Assembly (NCBI RefSeq): GCF_027533505.1
Contig: NZ_JAPZUB010000006.1
Location: forward strand, 1 to 61,114
From: Flavobacterium sp.
Lineage (GTDB): Bacteria > Bacteroidota > Bacteroidia > Flavobacteriales > Flavobacteriaceae
DNA length: 61,114 nt
Reading direction: 5' to 3'
Shown: in pieces, positions 46,761-53,617 of the stretch
Position numbering within the stretch: the stretch's first letter is position 1
Layout: the number at the start of each line of letters is the position of its first letter
Program-made: the position numbers and the translations under genes
The notes under the pieces: model-generated
Databases searched by the model: none
Told to the model about the DNA's origin: nothing
The model's input: the letters and a program-made list of their open reading frames with translations, nothing else

Positions 46761-47714
46761 ATGCAACAAATTCCAAGTGTTGACTTACGTGATTTCCTGT
46801 CGGATGATCCGGCACGTAAACAAAAATTTGTAAATGAAATCGGAAAAGCCTACGAAGAAATCGGATTCGTAGCATTAAAAGGTCATTTTCTTGATGACCA
46901 ATTGGTGGGAGAATTGTATGATGAAGTGCGTAACTTCTTTACTCTTCCATTGGAAACCAAAGCAAAATACGAAATCCCAGGTATTGGCGGTCAGCGCGGT
47001 TATGTATCGTTTGGTAAAGAACATGCCAAAGGACGCTCTGCGGGGGATTTAAAAGAGTTTTGGCATTTTGGCCAATATGTGAGTGAAGGCTCTAAATGGG
47101 AAGGCGAATACCCTGATAATGTTATCGTTGAAGAGTTACCCAAATTTAATGAAGTAGGGAAAAAAGCCTATCAAATGCTTGAGAAAACCGGAGTCTATGT
47201 CCTTCGCGCGCTCGCGTTACACATTGGTTTGGACGAATTCTATTTTGACAATTACATCAAAGATGGCAACAGTATCTTACGCCCCATCCACTACCCGCCG
47301 ATTACCGACGAACCCAAAGACGGAGCCGTTCGAGCTGCCGCCCATGGTGATATCAATTTGATTACGTTACTAATGGGAGCTCAAGGAAAAGGGTTACAAG
47401 TTCAAAATCATGAAGGCCAGTGGATCGATGCTATTGCACAAGACGATGAATTGATGATAAATGTCGGCGACATGTTGTCAAGACATACCAACAATAAATT
47501 AAAATCAACGATTCACCAAGTGGTAAATCCACCCCGTGAATTGTGGGGTACTTCACGTTTCTCGATTCCGTTTTTCATGCACCCTGTAAGCGATATGAAA
47601 TTGGATTGCTTACCCCAATGTATCGATGAAAAGAATCCGAAATTGTATGAAGACATCACCGCAGGCGATTTCCTAAATGAGCGTTTGGTGGAATTAGGAT
47701 TGATTAAAAAATAA
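46761..47714 (+). CDS. 2-oxoglutarate/Fe(II) dioxygenase, isopenicillin N synthase-like
   Basis: A 317-residue soluble oxygenase. The N-terminal DIOX_N-like region is followed by the double-stranded beta-helix with iron ligands His195 and Asp197 (AAHGDINL) and His252 (STIHQVV), and the Arg-x-Ser pair that binds the cosubstrate carboxylate at RFS (266-268). This is the isopenicillin N synthase/ACC oxidase branch of non-haem oxygenases, named for the fold rather than for antibiotic synthesis. The substrate is unknown. It has its own promoter and a long terminator, so it is a single-gene unit. Confidence 0.85.
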   Translation: MQQIPSVDLRDFLSDDPARKQKFVNEIGKAYEEIGFVALKGHFLDDQLVGELYDEVRNFFTLPLETKAKYEIPGIGGQRGYVSFGKEHAKGRSAGDLKEFWHFGQYVSEGSKWEGEYPDNVIVEELPKFNEVGKKAYQMLEKTGVYVLRALALHIGLDEFYFDNYIKDGNSILRPIHYPPITDEPKDGAVRAAAHGDINLITLLMGAQGKGLQVQNHEGQWIDAIAQDDELMINVGDMLSRHTNNKLKSTIHQVVNPPRELWGTSRFSIPFFMHPVSDMKLDCLPQCIDEKNPKLYEDITAGDFLNERLVELGLIKK

Positions 47715-47733
47715 GGAAATTCAATAATTCCGA

Positions 47734-47785
47734 AACTAAAAATTCCAAATTCCAATGTACTGTTGGGATTTGGAATTTAGTTTTT
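47734..47785 (+). terminator. Long-stem terminator
   Basis: AAACTAAAAATTCCAAATTCCA (from 47734) pairs with TGGGATTTGGAATTTAGTTT, a stem of about 20 base pairs, and is followed by T residues. It lies between the dioxygenase and SUI1-like genes. Confidence 0.8.
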
Positions 47786-47831
47786 AAGCCCTTGATTTTT
47801 CAAAAAAACAAAATAACAAAAGTAGGCTCCC

Positions 47832-48164
47832 ATGAGTAACCTAGAAGACCAATTAAAAAAACTTTTTCCCGACCATGTTGCGGCAGATTTCGAACCTGAA
47901 GAAGAAAAAGCACACGAATTATTCGTTCAAAAAGAACCCATGATTTGCAAATATGAAAAGCGGAAAGGAAAACCAACCACAATTATTGAAGGATATGAAG
48001 GTGAAGATGAAGATTTTAAAATCTTAGCCAAAGAAATCAAAACCAAATTAAGCGTGGGTGGTAGTTTTAAAGATGGTGCAATTATCATTCAAGGCGACTA
48101 CCGCGATAAAATCATGAACTTGTTAAAAGACAAAGGTTTTAAAGTTAAACGCGTGGGAGGATGA
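47832..48164 (+). CDS. SUI1/eIF1-like translation factor (YciH type)
   Basis: A 110-residue protein. The last 75 residues match the SUI1 domain: KRKGKPTTIIEGYEG, LAKEIKTKLSVGGSFKDGAIIIQGDYRDKI and MNLLKDKGFKVKRVGG. Bacterial members resemble eukaryotic eIF1 and have been proposed to affect start-codon selection; their main role in bacteria is unsettled. The first 35 residues are acidic. It is transcribed alone. Confidence 0.9.
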   Translation: MSNLEDQLKKLFPDHVAADFEPEEEKAHELFVQKEPMICKYEKRKGKPTTIIEGYEGEDEDFKILAKEIKTKLSVGGSFKDGAIIIQGDYRDKIMNLLKDKGFKVKRVGG

Positions 48165-48173
48165 ATAGAAATT

Positions 48174-48360
48174 ATGAGTTATGAGTTATGAATTAGGAGT
48201 TAATGTGTAAACCTAAATAAGTAATTCAATTTTTTCTAATTCATCAATCACTAGTCACCAGTCACTAATCACCAGTCACTAATCACCAGTCACCCCCGAA
48301 GTTTCGGGGCTAATCACCAGTCACTAACCTGCCTGCCGGCATAGGCAGGTCACTAATCAC
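48174..48360. repeat. Nested short direct repeats with palindromic insertions
   Basis: Two repeat types lie in the gap before the phosphorylase gene. 48174-48202 is an ATGAGTT/ATGAATT tandem. 48246-48360 contains four copies of a 14-base unit AATCACCAGTCACT (for example 48267-48280, 48281-48293, 48312-48325), broken by a perfect palindrome CCCCGAA/TTCGGGG (48294-48309) and a second, ACCTGCCT/AGGCAGGT (48327-48350). There are no unique spacers, so it is not a CRISPR array. Units of this type occur in flavobacterial intergenic DNA. Confidence 0.8.
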
Positions 48361-48368
48361 AATAACCG

Positions 48369-49232
48369 ATGATAGCTTCATCCGAATTAATACTCAATCC
48401 CGACGGAAGTGTTTACCATTTAAATTTACTTCCCGAACACATTGCTCACGACATCCTCTTTGTGGGGGATCAAAATCGTGTCGAAAAAATCACCCAACAT
48501 TTTGAGCGCATCGAATTTTCGCAACAAAAACGGGAATTCAAAACGCAAACTGGGTATTTCAAAGGCAAACGCATAACGGTGATGTCCACCGGAATTGGTC
48601 CCGACAATATTGACATTGTCATGAATGAGTTGGATGCCTTGGTCAATATTGATTTGGCTACGCGAACCGTGAAAGACGAATTAACGTCGCTAAATATCAT
48701 TCGAATCGGCACCTCCGGTTCGTTGCAAGCCGACATTCCCGTCGATAGTTTTGTCATGAGCCAATACGGATTAGGACTTGACAATATGCTTCGCTCCTAT
48801 TTAATTGATGACATCTCAGAAAAAAATATTGAAGACGCATTTATCCAACAAACGAGTTGGGACTTGCGAAAGGGTCGGCCCTATGTGATCAAGGCTTCTG
48901 AAACCTTGGTAAAACGTATCGAAAGTGACCAAATCTACAAAGGCTTTACGGGTACAGCAGGCGGATTTTACGGTCCTCAAGGCCGGGTTTTGCGTTTGCC
49001 TATTCAAGACGCTGAACTCAATACAAAAATGGATGCCTTTGAATTTGAAGGAATCAAAATGACCAATTTAGAAATGGAAACGGGGGCTATTTATGGCTTA
49101 GGTAAACTTTTAGGACATGAATGTTTGTCCTTAAATGCCATCATTGCCAACCGTGCCAATGGGACATTTAGTGCCGATCCCTACAAAGCAGTTGACGCGT
49201 TAATTGAATACACCCTCCATAAATTGGCGTAA
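48369..49232 (+). CDS. Nucleoside phosphorylase (uridine phosphorylase-like)
   Basis: A 287-residue NP-I family enzyme. GDQNRVEKI, STGIGPDN, IIRIGTSGSLQ (phosphate loop) and LEMETGAIYGL (the Glu-x-Glu binding the ribose) are all present, as is the C-terminal helix with DALIEYTL. It splits a nucleoside with phosphate into base and ribose 1-phosphate; pyrimidine preference is inferred from closest resemblance. A structured repeat begins 9 bases after its stop. Confidence 0.85.
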   Translation: MIASSELILNPDGSVYHLNLLPEHIAHDILFVGDQNRVEKITQHFERIEFSQQKREFKTQTGYFKGKRITVMSTGIGPDNIDIVMNELDALVNIDLATRTVKDELTSLNIIRIGTSGSLQADIPVDSFVMSQYGLGLDNMLRSYLIDDISEKNIEDAFIQQTSWDLRKGRPYVIKASETLVKRIESDQIYKGFTGTAGGFYGPQGRVLRLPIQDAELNTKMDAFEFEGIKMTNLEMETGAIYGLGKLLGHECLSLNAIIANRANGTFSADPYKAVDALIEYTLHKLA

Positions 49233-49241
49233 TCCTAATTT

Positions 49242-49310
49242 GGAGCTATTTCCCGCTTTCGCCTTTATCTCTCCGCTAAAGCTTCGAGGATATCGGCTCT
49301 ATCGGGGCTA
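49242..49310 (+). repeat. Structured intergenic repeat, copy 2
   Basis: It begins GGAGCTATTTCC and ends ATCGGGGCTA, with a central TATCTCT to GAGGATA hairpin. It starts exactly 9 bases after the stop of the phosphorylase gene, in the same sense, as copy 1 does at its gene. The flanking arms are near-identical to copy 1 while the central loop differs, as expected for a folded element under selection. It ends 12 bases before the GNAT start. Confidence 0.7.
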
Positions 49311-49322
49311 AAACTAACCGAA

Positions 49323-49862
49323 ATGATACAACGTTTAGAAACCGAAAGACTGTACATGCGTCCCTTCAAAACCGCCGATGCTGCCGATTTGTTTGCCATG
49401 GATAACAATCCGAAGGTACACATATATTTATGGCAACAACCCACGCTTGACCAGGAAGAATCGGTTAAAACTATTGCGTATATTTTGGAACAATACCATC
49501 GCAACCAAATTGGACGATTTGCCACTTTTTTAAAAGAAACCGATGAATTTATTGGGTGGACAGGAATCAAATTTATCGACGATCATGTTGAAAATGGGCA
49601 TACGAATTTCTATGATTACGGGTACCGTCTTCCCGAAGCGTATTGGGGCAAAGGGTATGCTACCGAAGCTACCCTTAAATGGCTTGAGTTTGGTTTTCAA
49701 ACGATGAATATTCCAATGATGCATGCGTATGCCCATCGTGAAAATGGTGCCTCAAACCACATATTACATAAAACAGGGTTTATCTTTCAAGCAACTTACC
49801 CTGATCCTGCAGGTGTACTTTGGAATTGGTACGCTTTCAATAATCCCACATTAAAACCATGA
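49323..49862 (+). CDS. GNAT acetyltransferase, RimJ/RimL-like
   Basis: A 179-residue cytosolic N-acetyltransferase. The acetyl-CoA-binding loop reads GKGYATEATLKWL and the preceding strand YDYGYRLPEAYWGKG; a following ENGASNHILHKTGF is typical of the RimJ/RimL subgroup. The substrate is unknown. Its stop overlaps the next start by 4 bases (ATGA), so it is coupled to the substrate-binding protein. Confidence 0.85.
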   Translation: MIQRLETERLYMRPFKTADAADLFAMDNNPKVHIYLWQQPTLDQEESVKTIAYILEQYHRNQIGRFATFLKETDEFIGWTGIKFIDDHVENGHTNFYDYGYRLPEAYWGKGYATEATLKWLEFGFQTMNIPMMHAYAHRENGASNHILHKTGFIFQATYPDPAGVLWNWYAFNNPTLKP

Positions 49863-50710
49863 AATCTATAAAAATTGTAGGAGTTCCCGAACATTTTAAT
49901 ATGCCTTGGTACCAAAGCATCACCAATGGTGATTTTGAGCGTGTTGGTATTGATTTACAATGGACCGATATCCCTGAAGGTACGGGAAAAATGTGTCAAA
50001 TGCTCCGCTCTGGCGAGACCGATGTAGCGGTCGTTTTGACCGAAGGCATGGTCAAGGATATACTCGGAGGGTGTCCCGCCAAAATAGTGCAAGTGTATGT
50101 TGCTACTCCCCTCCTTTGGGGCATTCATGTGGATGGAAAATCTGCATTTCAGGATATTTCCAACCTACAACATACTACCGCGGCTATTTCGCGTTACGGG
50201 TCGGGTTCGCATTTGATGGCGTACGTTCATGCGCAACAACAAGGTTGGGATACTGCTACTTTACAGTTTGAAATCGTACATACCCTAGACGGCGCCGTGG
50301 ATGCCTTACAACAAGGAACCGCTGATTATTTTATGTGGGAGCGTTTCATGACCCAACCCTTAGTCGATGCTGGCGTTTTTCGTCGCCTTGGTGTTTGTCC
50401 CACCCCGTGGCCTTGTTTTGTGATTGCGGTTCGCGATGAAGTACTCGCCAATGAAAAAGAGGCAGTACGTTCAATCGTAAATACAATCAATGCCAAAACA
50501 ACACATTTTAAAGAACAAACCCAATTGGTAGCCCAACTCGCACAACGTTTTCATCAAAAAGAGGAAGCGCTTCAAGCTTGGCTCTCCTGCACTGAGTGGA
50601 GTCAAAATCCGTTGTCAGAAAAAGAATTTGAGTTGGTTCAAAATCATTTGTGGAACTTACACCTTATCGATAAAAAAGATACCTTTGCTACCGTTGTAAA
50701 CATACTGTAG
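49859..50710 (+). CDS. Cytosolic periplasmic-binding-type protein, no signal peptide
   Basis: A 283-residue protein with the fold of NMT1/THI5-type substrate-binding proteins (KIVGVPEHFN, IDLQWTDIPEGTGKM, ETDVAVVLTEGMV, then a second lobe with SRYGSGSHLM and ADYFMWERFMT). It lacks a signal peptide and no ABC permease or ATPase lies nearby, so it probably acts in the cytosol, either as a ligand sensor or an enzyme. Similar solitary proteins exist in fungi and bacteria; their ligand is unclear. It is coupled to the GNAT gene upstream and followed after 11 bases by the transglutaminase-like gene. Confidence 0.7.
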   Translation: MKSIKIVGVPEHFNMPWYQSITNGDFERVGIDLQWTDIPEGTGKMCQMLRSGETDVAVVLTEGMVKDILGGCPAKIVQVYVATPLLWGIHVDGKSAFQDISNLQHTTAAISRYGSGSHLMAYVHAQQQGWDTATLQFEIVHTLDGAVDALQQGTADYFMWERFMTQPLVDAGVFRRLGVCPTPWPCFVIAVRDEVLANEKEAVRSIVNTINAKTTHFKEQTQLVAQLAQRFHQKEEALQAWLSCTEWSQNPLSEKEFELVQNHLWNLHLIDKKDTFATVVNIL

Positions 50711-50721
50711 TAAGTCCTTCA

Positions 50722-51654
50722 ATGACAAATCCTTTCTTTTCGCGTTTCCGTCAATGGCAAGAGAAACTCGCGATTCCCAATCCTTGGGATAAAGTCATTA
50801 TTGGGGTACTCAACCTACTGCTTACGATTCCTATTTTTTTAATTCTGCATCAAAATATTACAGATCCCGAATGGCCGTTAGCGATTGATCGTGTGGGACT
50901 ATTATTGCTAATTTTAGCAGTATTTCAATGGATTTTAGTACGCCTTCGAAAAGTAATTTTTATAAGTATTGCGGGCTATCTCCTTTTTTTGATTTGGGGC
51001 ACCTTGGTGGGGGGTTACGGATTCCAAAATGTATTTGAAGAATATCAATCGATGCTCTATGCCATGGAGGAAAGTCCATTTCCGCAGGATATTGTGATTG
51101 ATCGGTTGCTTCCTTTTCCTAACAAATCCAAAATCATCAAAGCCATTGATTATGACCATCCGCAGGTGCGCAACTTTGCCCTAAAAGCGATTAATACCCA
51201 TTTTAAATCGGTTCAAGGGTATCAGGATTATCAGACCCTTATTCAGTGTTTTGCTGTTTTTAAAGAAATCAATTCCCAGTGGAATTATGTTCACGATCCT
51301 GTAGGACACGAATATATTGCACGAGCCGACGAATCGCTTAAATACCTTTCGGGCGATTGTGACGACCATTCCATTCTTATGGCGGCAGCAGTTAAATCGA
51401 TTGGAGGCATTCCACGATTGATTCATACCCCGGGTCATATTTACCCTGAATTGTACATTGGTACACGAAAAGACATGGAAACCGTCAATTATTTAATTAA
51501 AAAAGTGCTTTTCCCCAACGAAAGTCAGCACAAAGCCGTGCATTATCACATCGACGAACGGGGCAATGTGTGGTTAAACTTGGATTACACTGCCAAATAT
51601 CCGGGGGGTCCATTTATGAAAGAAGAAATTTTAAGTGCTTTGACGTTGAATTAA
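50722..51654 (+). CDS. Membrane-anchored transglutaminase-like protein
   Basis: A 310-residue protein with about three N-terminal hydrophobic segments (29-45, 58-74, 77-95) and a papain-like transglutaminase core: Cys near 213 in SGDCDDHS, His near 237 in PGHIYPEL, and Asp near 287 in NLDYTAKYPGG. The catalytic triad is intact. It probably cleaves or cross-links peptides at the membrane. It lies in a run of four plus-strand genes from the GNAT on. Confidence 0.75.
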   Translation: MTNPFFSRFRQWQEKLAIPNPWDKVIIGVLNLLLTIPIFLILHQNITDPEWPLAIDRVGLLLLILAVFQWILVRLRKVIFISIAGYLLFLIWGTLVGGYGFQNVFEEYQSMLYAMEESPFPQDIVIDRLLPFPNKSKIIKAIDYDHPQVRNFALKAINTHFKSVQGYQDYQTLIQCFAVFKEINSQWNYVHDPVGHEYIARADESLKYLSGDCDDHSILMAAAVKSIGGIPRLIHTPGHIYPELYIGTRKDMETVNYLIKKVLFPNESQHKAVHYHIDERGNVWLNLDYTAKYPGGPFMKEEILSALTLN

Positions 51655-51703
51655 GTGGTCTCGGCTAAAATATTTAGTATATTAGCCCTATAAATTCGAA
51701 ACT

Positions 51704-52276
51704 ATGCGCAAATTAGTTATACTCCTACTCCTTTTTAGTTTTGGTTATTCTTGGTCGCAAGAGCAAACCTCACCCTTAGTAGATAAGAAAAATGAATTTC
51801 GTGTTGATGTCCTTCAGGCCTTAGCGTATGGTAAAATTAGTATTAGTTACGAGCGATTTTTCGTGGGCAGTTTTTCTGTAGGCGTCAATGGTAATTTCTC
51901 CAATAGTGCACGAATTGAGGAGGATTACAACAACGGATTTCGGAACAATATTCCACGGTATGAAATTAATCCGTATGTACGCTACGCGCTTTCTAAGAGT
52001 AAAGCACGGTACTATTTTGCCGAAATTTTTGCCTCAGCCAATGGGGGTGATTTTAAAGAAATTGTTCGAGAAAACAGTGGCGGAAATGGATTTTATACCA
52101 TCAAAGAAACCCAATACAATGATTTTGCTTTAGGAGGAAGTTTAGGGTATAAAATGTATTTCAAAGACGCCTTTGCTTTGGAGGTCCTCGTCGGATTTGG
52201 CTCCAATCTTACCAATAAAGAAATGAGTCCCGATGTGATTAGTCGTGTAGGTATTAATTTAGGGTATCGTTTTTAA
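51704..52276 (+). CDS. Small outer-membrane beta-barrel protein
   Basis: A 190-residue exported protein with a Sec signal (MRKLVILLLLFSFGYSWSQ) and alternating beta strands of an eight-strand-type barrel, ending VGINLGYRF with an aromatic last residue as in barrels assembled by BAM. It is similar in layout to DUF3575-type proteins. No catalytic motif. Its stop overlaps the next ATG by one base. Confidence 0.7.
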   Translation: MRKLVILLLLFSFGYSWSQEQTSPLVDKKNEFRVDVLQALAYGKISISYERFFVGSFSVGVNGNFSNSARIEEDYNNGFRNNIPRYEINPYVRYALSKSKARYYFAEIFASANGGDFKEIVRENSGGNGFYTIKETQYNDFALGGSLGYKMYFKDAFALEVLVGFGSNLTNKEMSPDVISRVGINLGYRF

Positions 52277-52872
52277 TGTTCAAAGTCATGAAAAAAATTG
52301 TTTTACTATTTCTTAGTTTTTTTGTCGTAAGCCTCAGCAGTTGTGATACCAACGATGATGATTTTTACAATACCGAATATGTTCGTGTTAATGGACTGGT
52401 CACTATTGAAACCCAAGCCAATTATGCTGTAGGGGACAAAATTACGGTCAATTGTGTCGTAGATCGTTTGGTAAATGAGTTGGGACAAAGTACACCTTTG
52501 GACATACGAAAAACGACAAATAATGCACCTTCCTTAACCTTTTCATATGTTTTAGAAAAACAAAGTGGTTCTGAATGGATTCCTGTTTCGGTGCCTGCAA
52601 ATCAAATGGATGTAAGCAGTGGACAGCTCCAAAATGTTGGCTTTTATTTAGCTACAGCACCCTATAATTCCACTCAAGACGCCTATGTATTTAGAGCCGG
52701 CTTGCCTTTGTTGAGTTCGGGTACGTACCGCTTGAGTTATGGGTACAATAGTGAAGAAACAGATGTTGTAGAATTGCGCTCCAATTCGGTATCGGATGCA
52801 ATAACTTTGCTGATTTACACCACTTCTAATGCGTTGAACAACAGCGGCTTTTATACCTTTACAGTCAACTAA
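52276..52872 (+). CDS. Hypothetical lipoprotein
   Basis: A 198-residue protein with a lipoprotein signal (lipobox SLSSC) read from either ATG at 52276 or 52288; the latter gives the cleaner MKKIVLL start. Acidic residues after the Cys (DTNDDDF) resemble Bacteroidota surface-export signals. The rest is a predicted beta-sandwich. It is unrecognised. It abuts the convergent ung gene. Confidence 0.6.
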   Translation: MFKVMKKIVLLFLSFFVVSLSSCDTNDDDFYNTEYVRVNGLVTIETQANYAVGDKITVNCVVDRLVNELGQSTPLDIRKTTNNAPSLTFSYVLEKQSGSEWIPVSVPANQMDVSSGQLQNVGFYLATAPYNSTQDAYVFRAGLPLLSSGTYRLSYGYNSEETDVVELRSNSVSDAITLLIYTTSNALNNSGFYTFTVN

Positions 52873-53535
52873 TTACCACCTAATTTCTTGATTGTGATGC
52901 TTTAAGAGATAAGCATTTGTTTGACTAAAATGACGATTTCCAAACCAAAGTCCGCGATTGGCACTCAGTGGCGAAGGGTGTCCTGATTCGAGCACCAAAT
53001 GGCGCGATCGATCAATCCATTGTCCTTTCTTTTGGGCGTAACTCCCCCACAATAAGAAAACCAGATTGTTTTTTTCATTGGCGAGTTTTTGAATCACTGC
53101 ATCCGTAAATTTCTCCCATCCTTTTCGCTGGTGACTTCCTGCTTCATGCGCTCGAACAGTCAGAATGGCATTCAACAAAAGTACCCCTTGGGTTGCCCAA
53201 TGCTGAAGACACCCCGATTGTGGCACAGGAATGCCTAAATCGGACGCTAATTCTTTAAAAATATTGTGCAACGAGGGCGGAAACGGTAGGGTATCAGGAA
53301 CAGAAAACGACAATCCATGTGCCTGTCCCAATCCATGGTAGGGATCTTGCCCGATAATGACCACTTTGGTATTGTCAAATGTACAATGGTCAAAAGCAGT
53401 AAAAATTTGCGCAACGGGTGGAAAGCAAAGGTTATGGCTGTACTCCTCTGAGATAAAACGGTTTAAATCCTGAAAATAAGGTTTTTCTATCTCTTCTTGA
53501 AGTAAAAAAGACCAGGTAGACGGCACACACAACAT
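52873..53535 (-). CDS. ung: Uracil-DNA glycosylase
   Basis: A 220-residue family 1 UDG that removes uracil from DNA. The catalytic water-activating loop is GQDPYH (Asp64), the uracil-binding LLLNAILTV follows, and the DNA-minor-groove His loop is HPSPLSANRG. Its length is normal. CAAAAATA at 53551-53558 reads TATTTTTG on its strand, a -7 match. The divergent MutS2-type gene is 82 bases away, so two DNA-maintenance genes share this region. Confidence 0.95.
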   Translation of the reverse strand: MLCVPSTWSFLLQEEIEKPYFQDLNRFISEEYSHNLCFPPVAQIFTAFDHCTFDNTKVVIIGQDPYHGLGQAHGLSFSVPDTLPFPPSLHNIFKELASDLGIPVPQSGCLQHWATQGVLLLNAILTVRAHEAGSHQRKGWEKFTDAVIQKLANEKNNLVFLLWGSYAQKKGQWIDRSRHLVLESGHPSPLSANRGLWFGNRHFSQTNAYLLKHHNQEIRW

Positions 53536-53550
53536 TTCTTAATTTTTTAT

Positions 53551-53600
53551 CAAAAATAAGGAAAAAGTAAAGGATAGGCACGGTTGACTTTGTACCTTTG
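53551..53600. promoter_or_regulatory. Divergent -7 elements for ung and the MutS2-type gene
   Basis: 53551-53558 reads TATTTTTG on the minus strand (ung) and 53593-53600 reads TACCTTTG on the plus strand (MutS2-type gene). Neither has a TTG at the expected distance, so both are half-sites only. Confidence 0.4.
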
Positions 53601-53617
53601 ATTGGTTGAATTTTATT

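Noticed and set aside
46761..47714. Antibiotic biosynthesis by the isopenicillin N synthase-like enzyme
   Set aside because: Only the fold and iron ligands are shared and no beta-lactam or NRPS gene is adjacent. The name describes the family, not the pathway.
48246..48360. CRISPR-like array of regularly spaced repeats
   Set aside because: The units are 14 bases long and adjacent, with no unique spacers, and no cas genes are present. It is a tandem repeat broken by palindromes.
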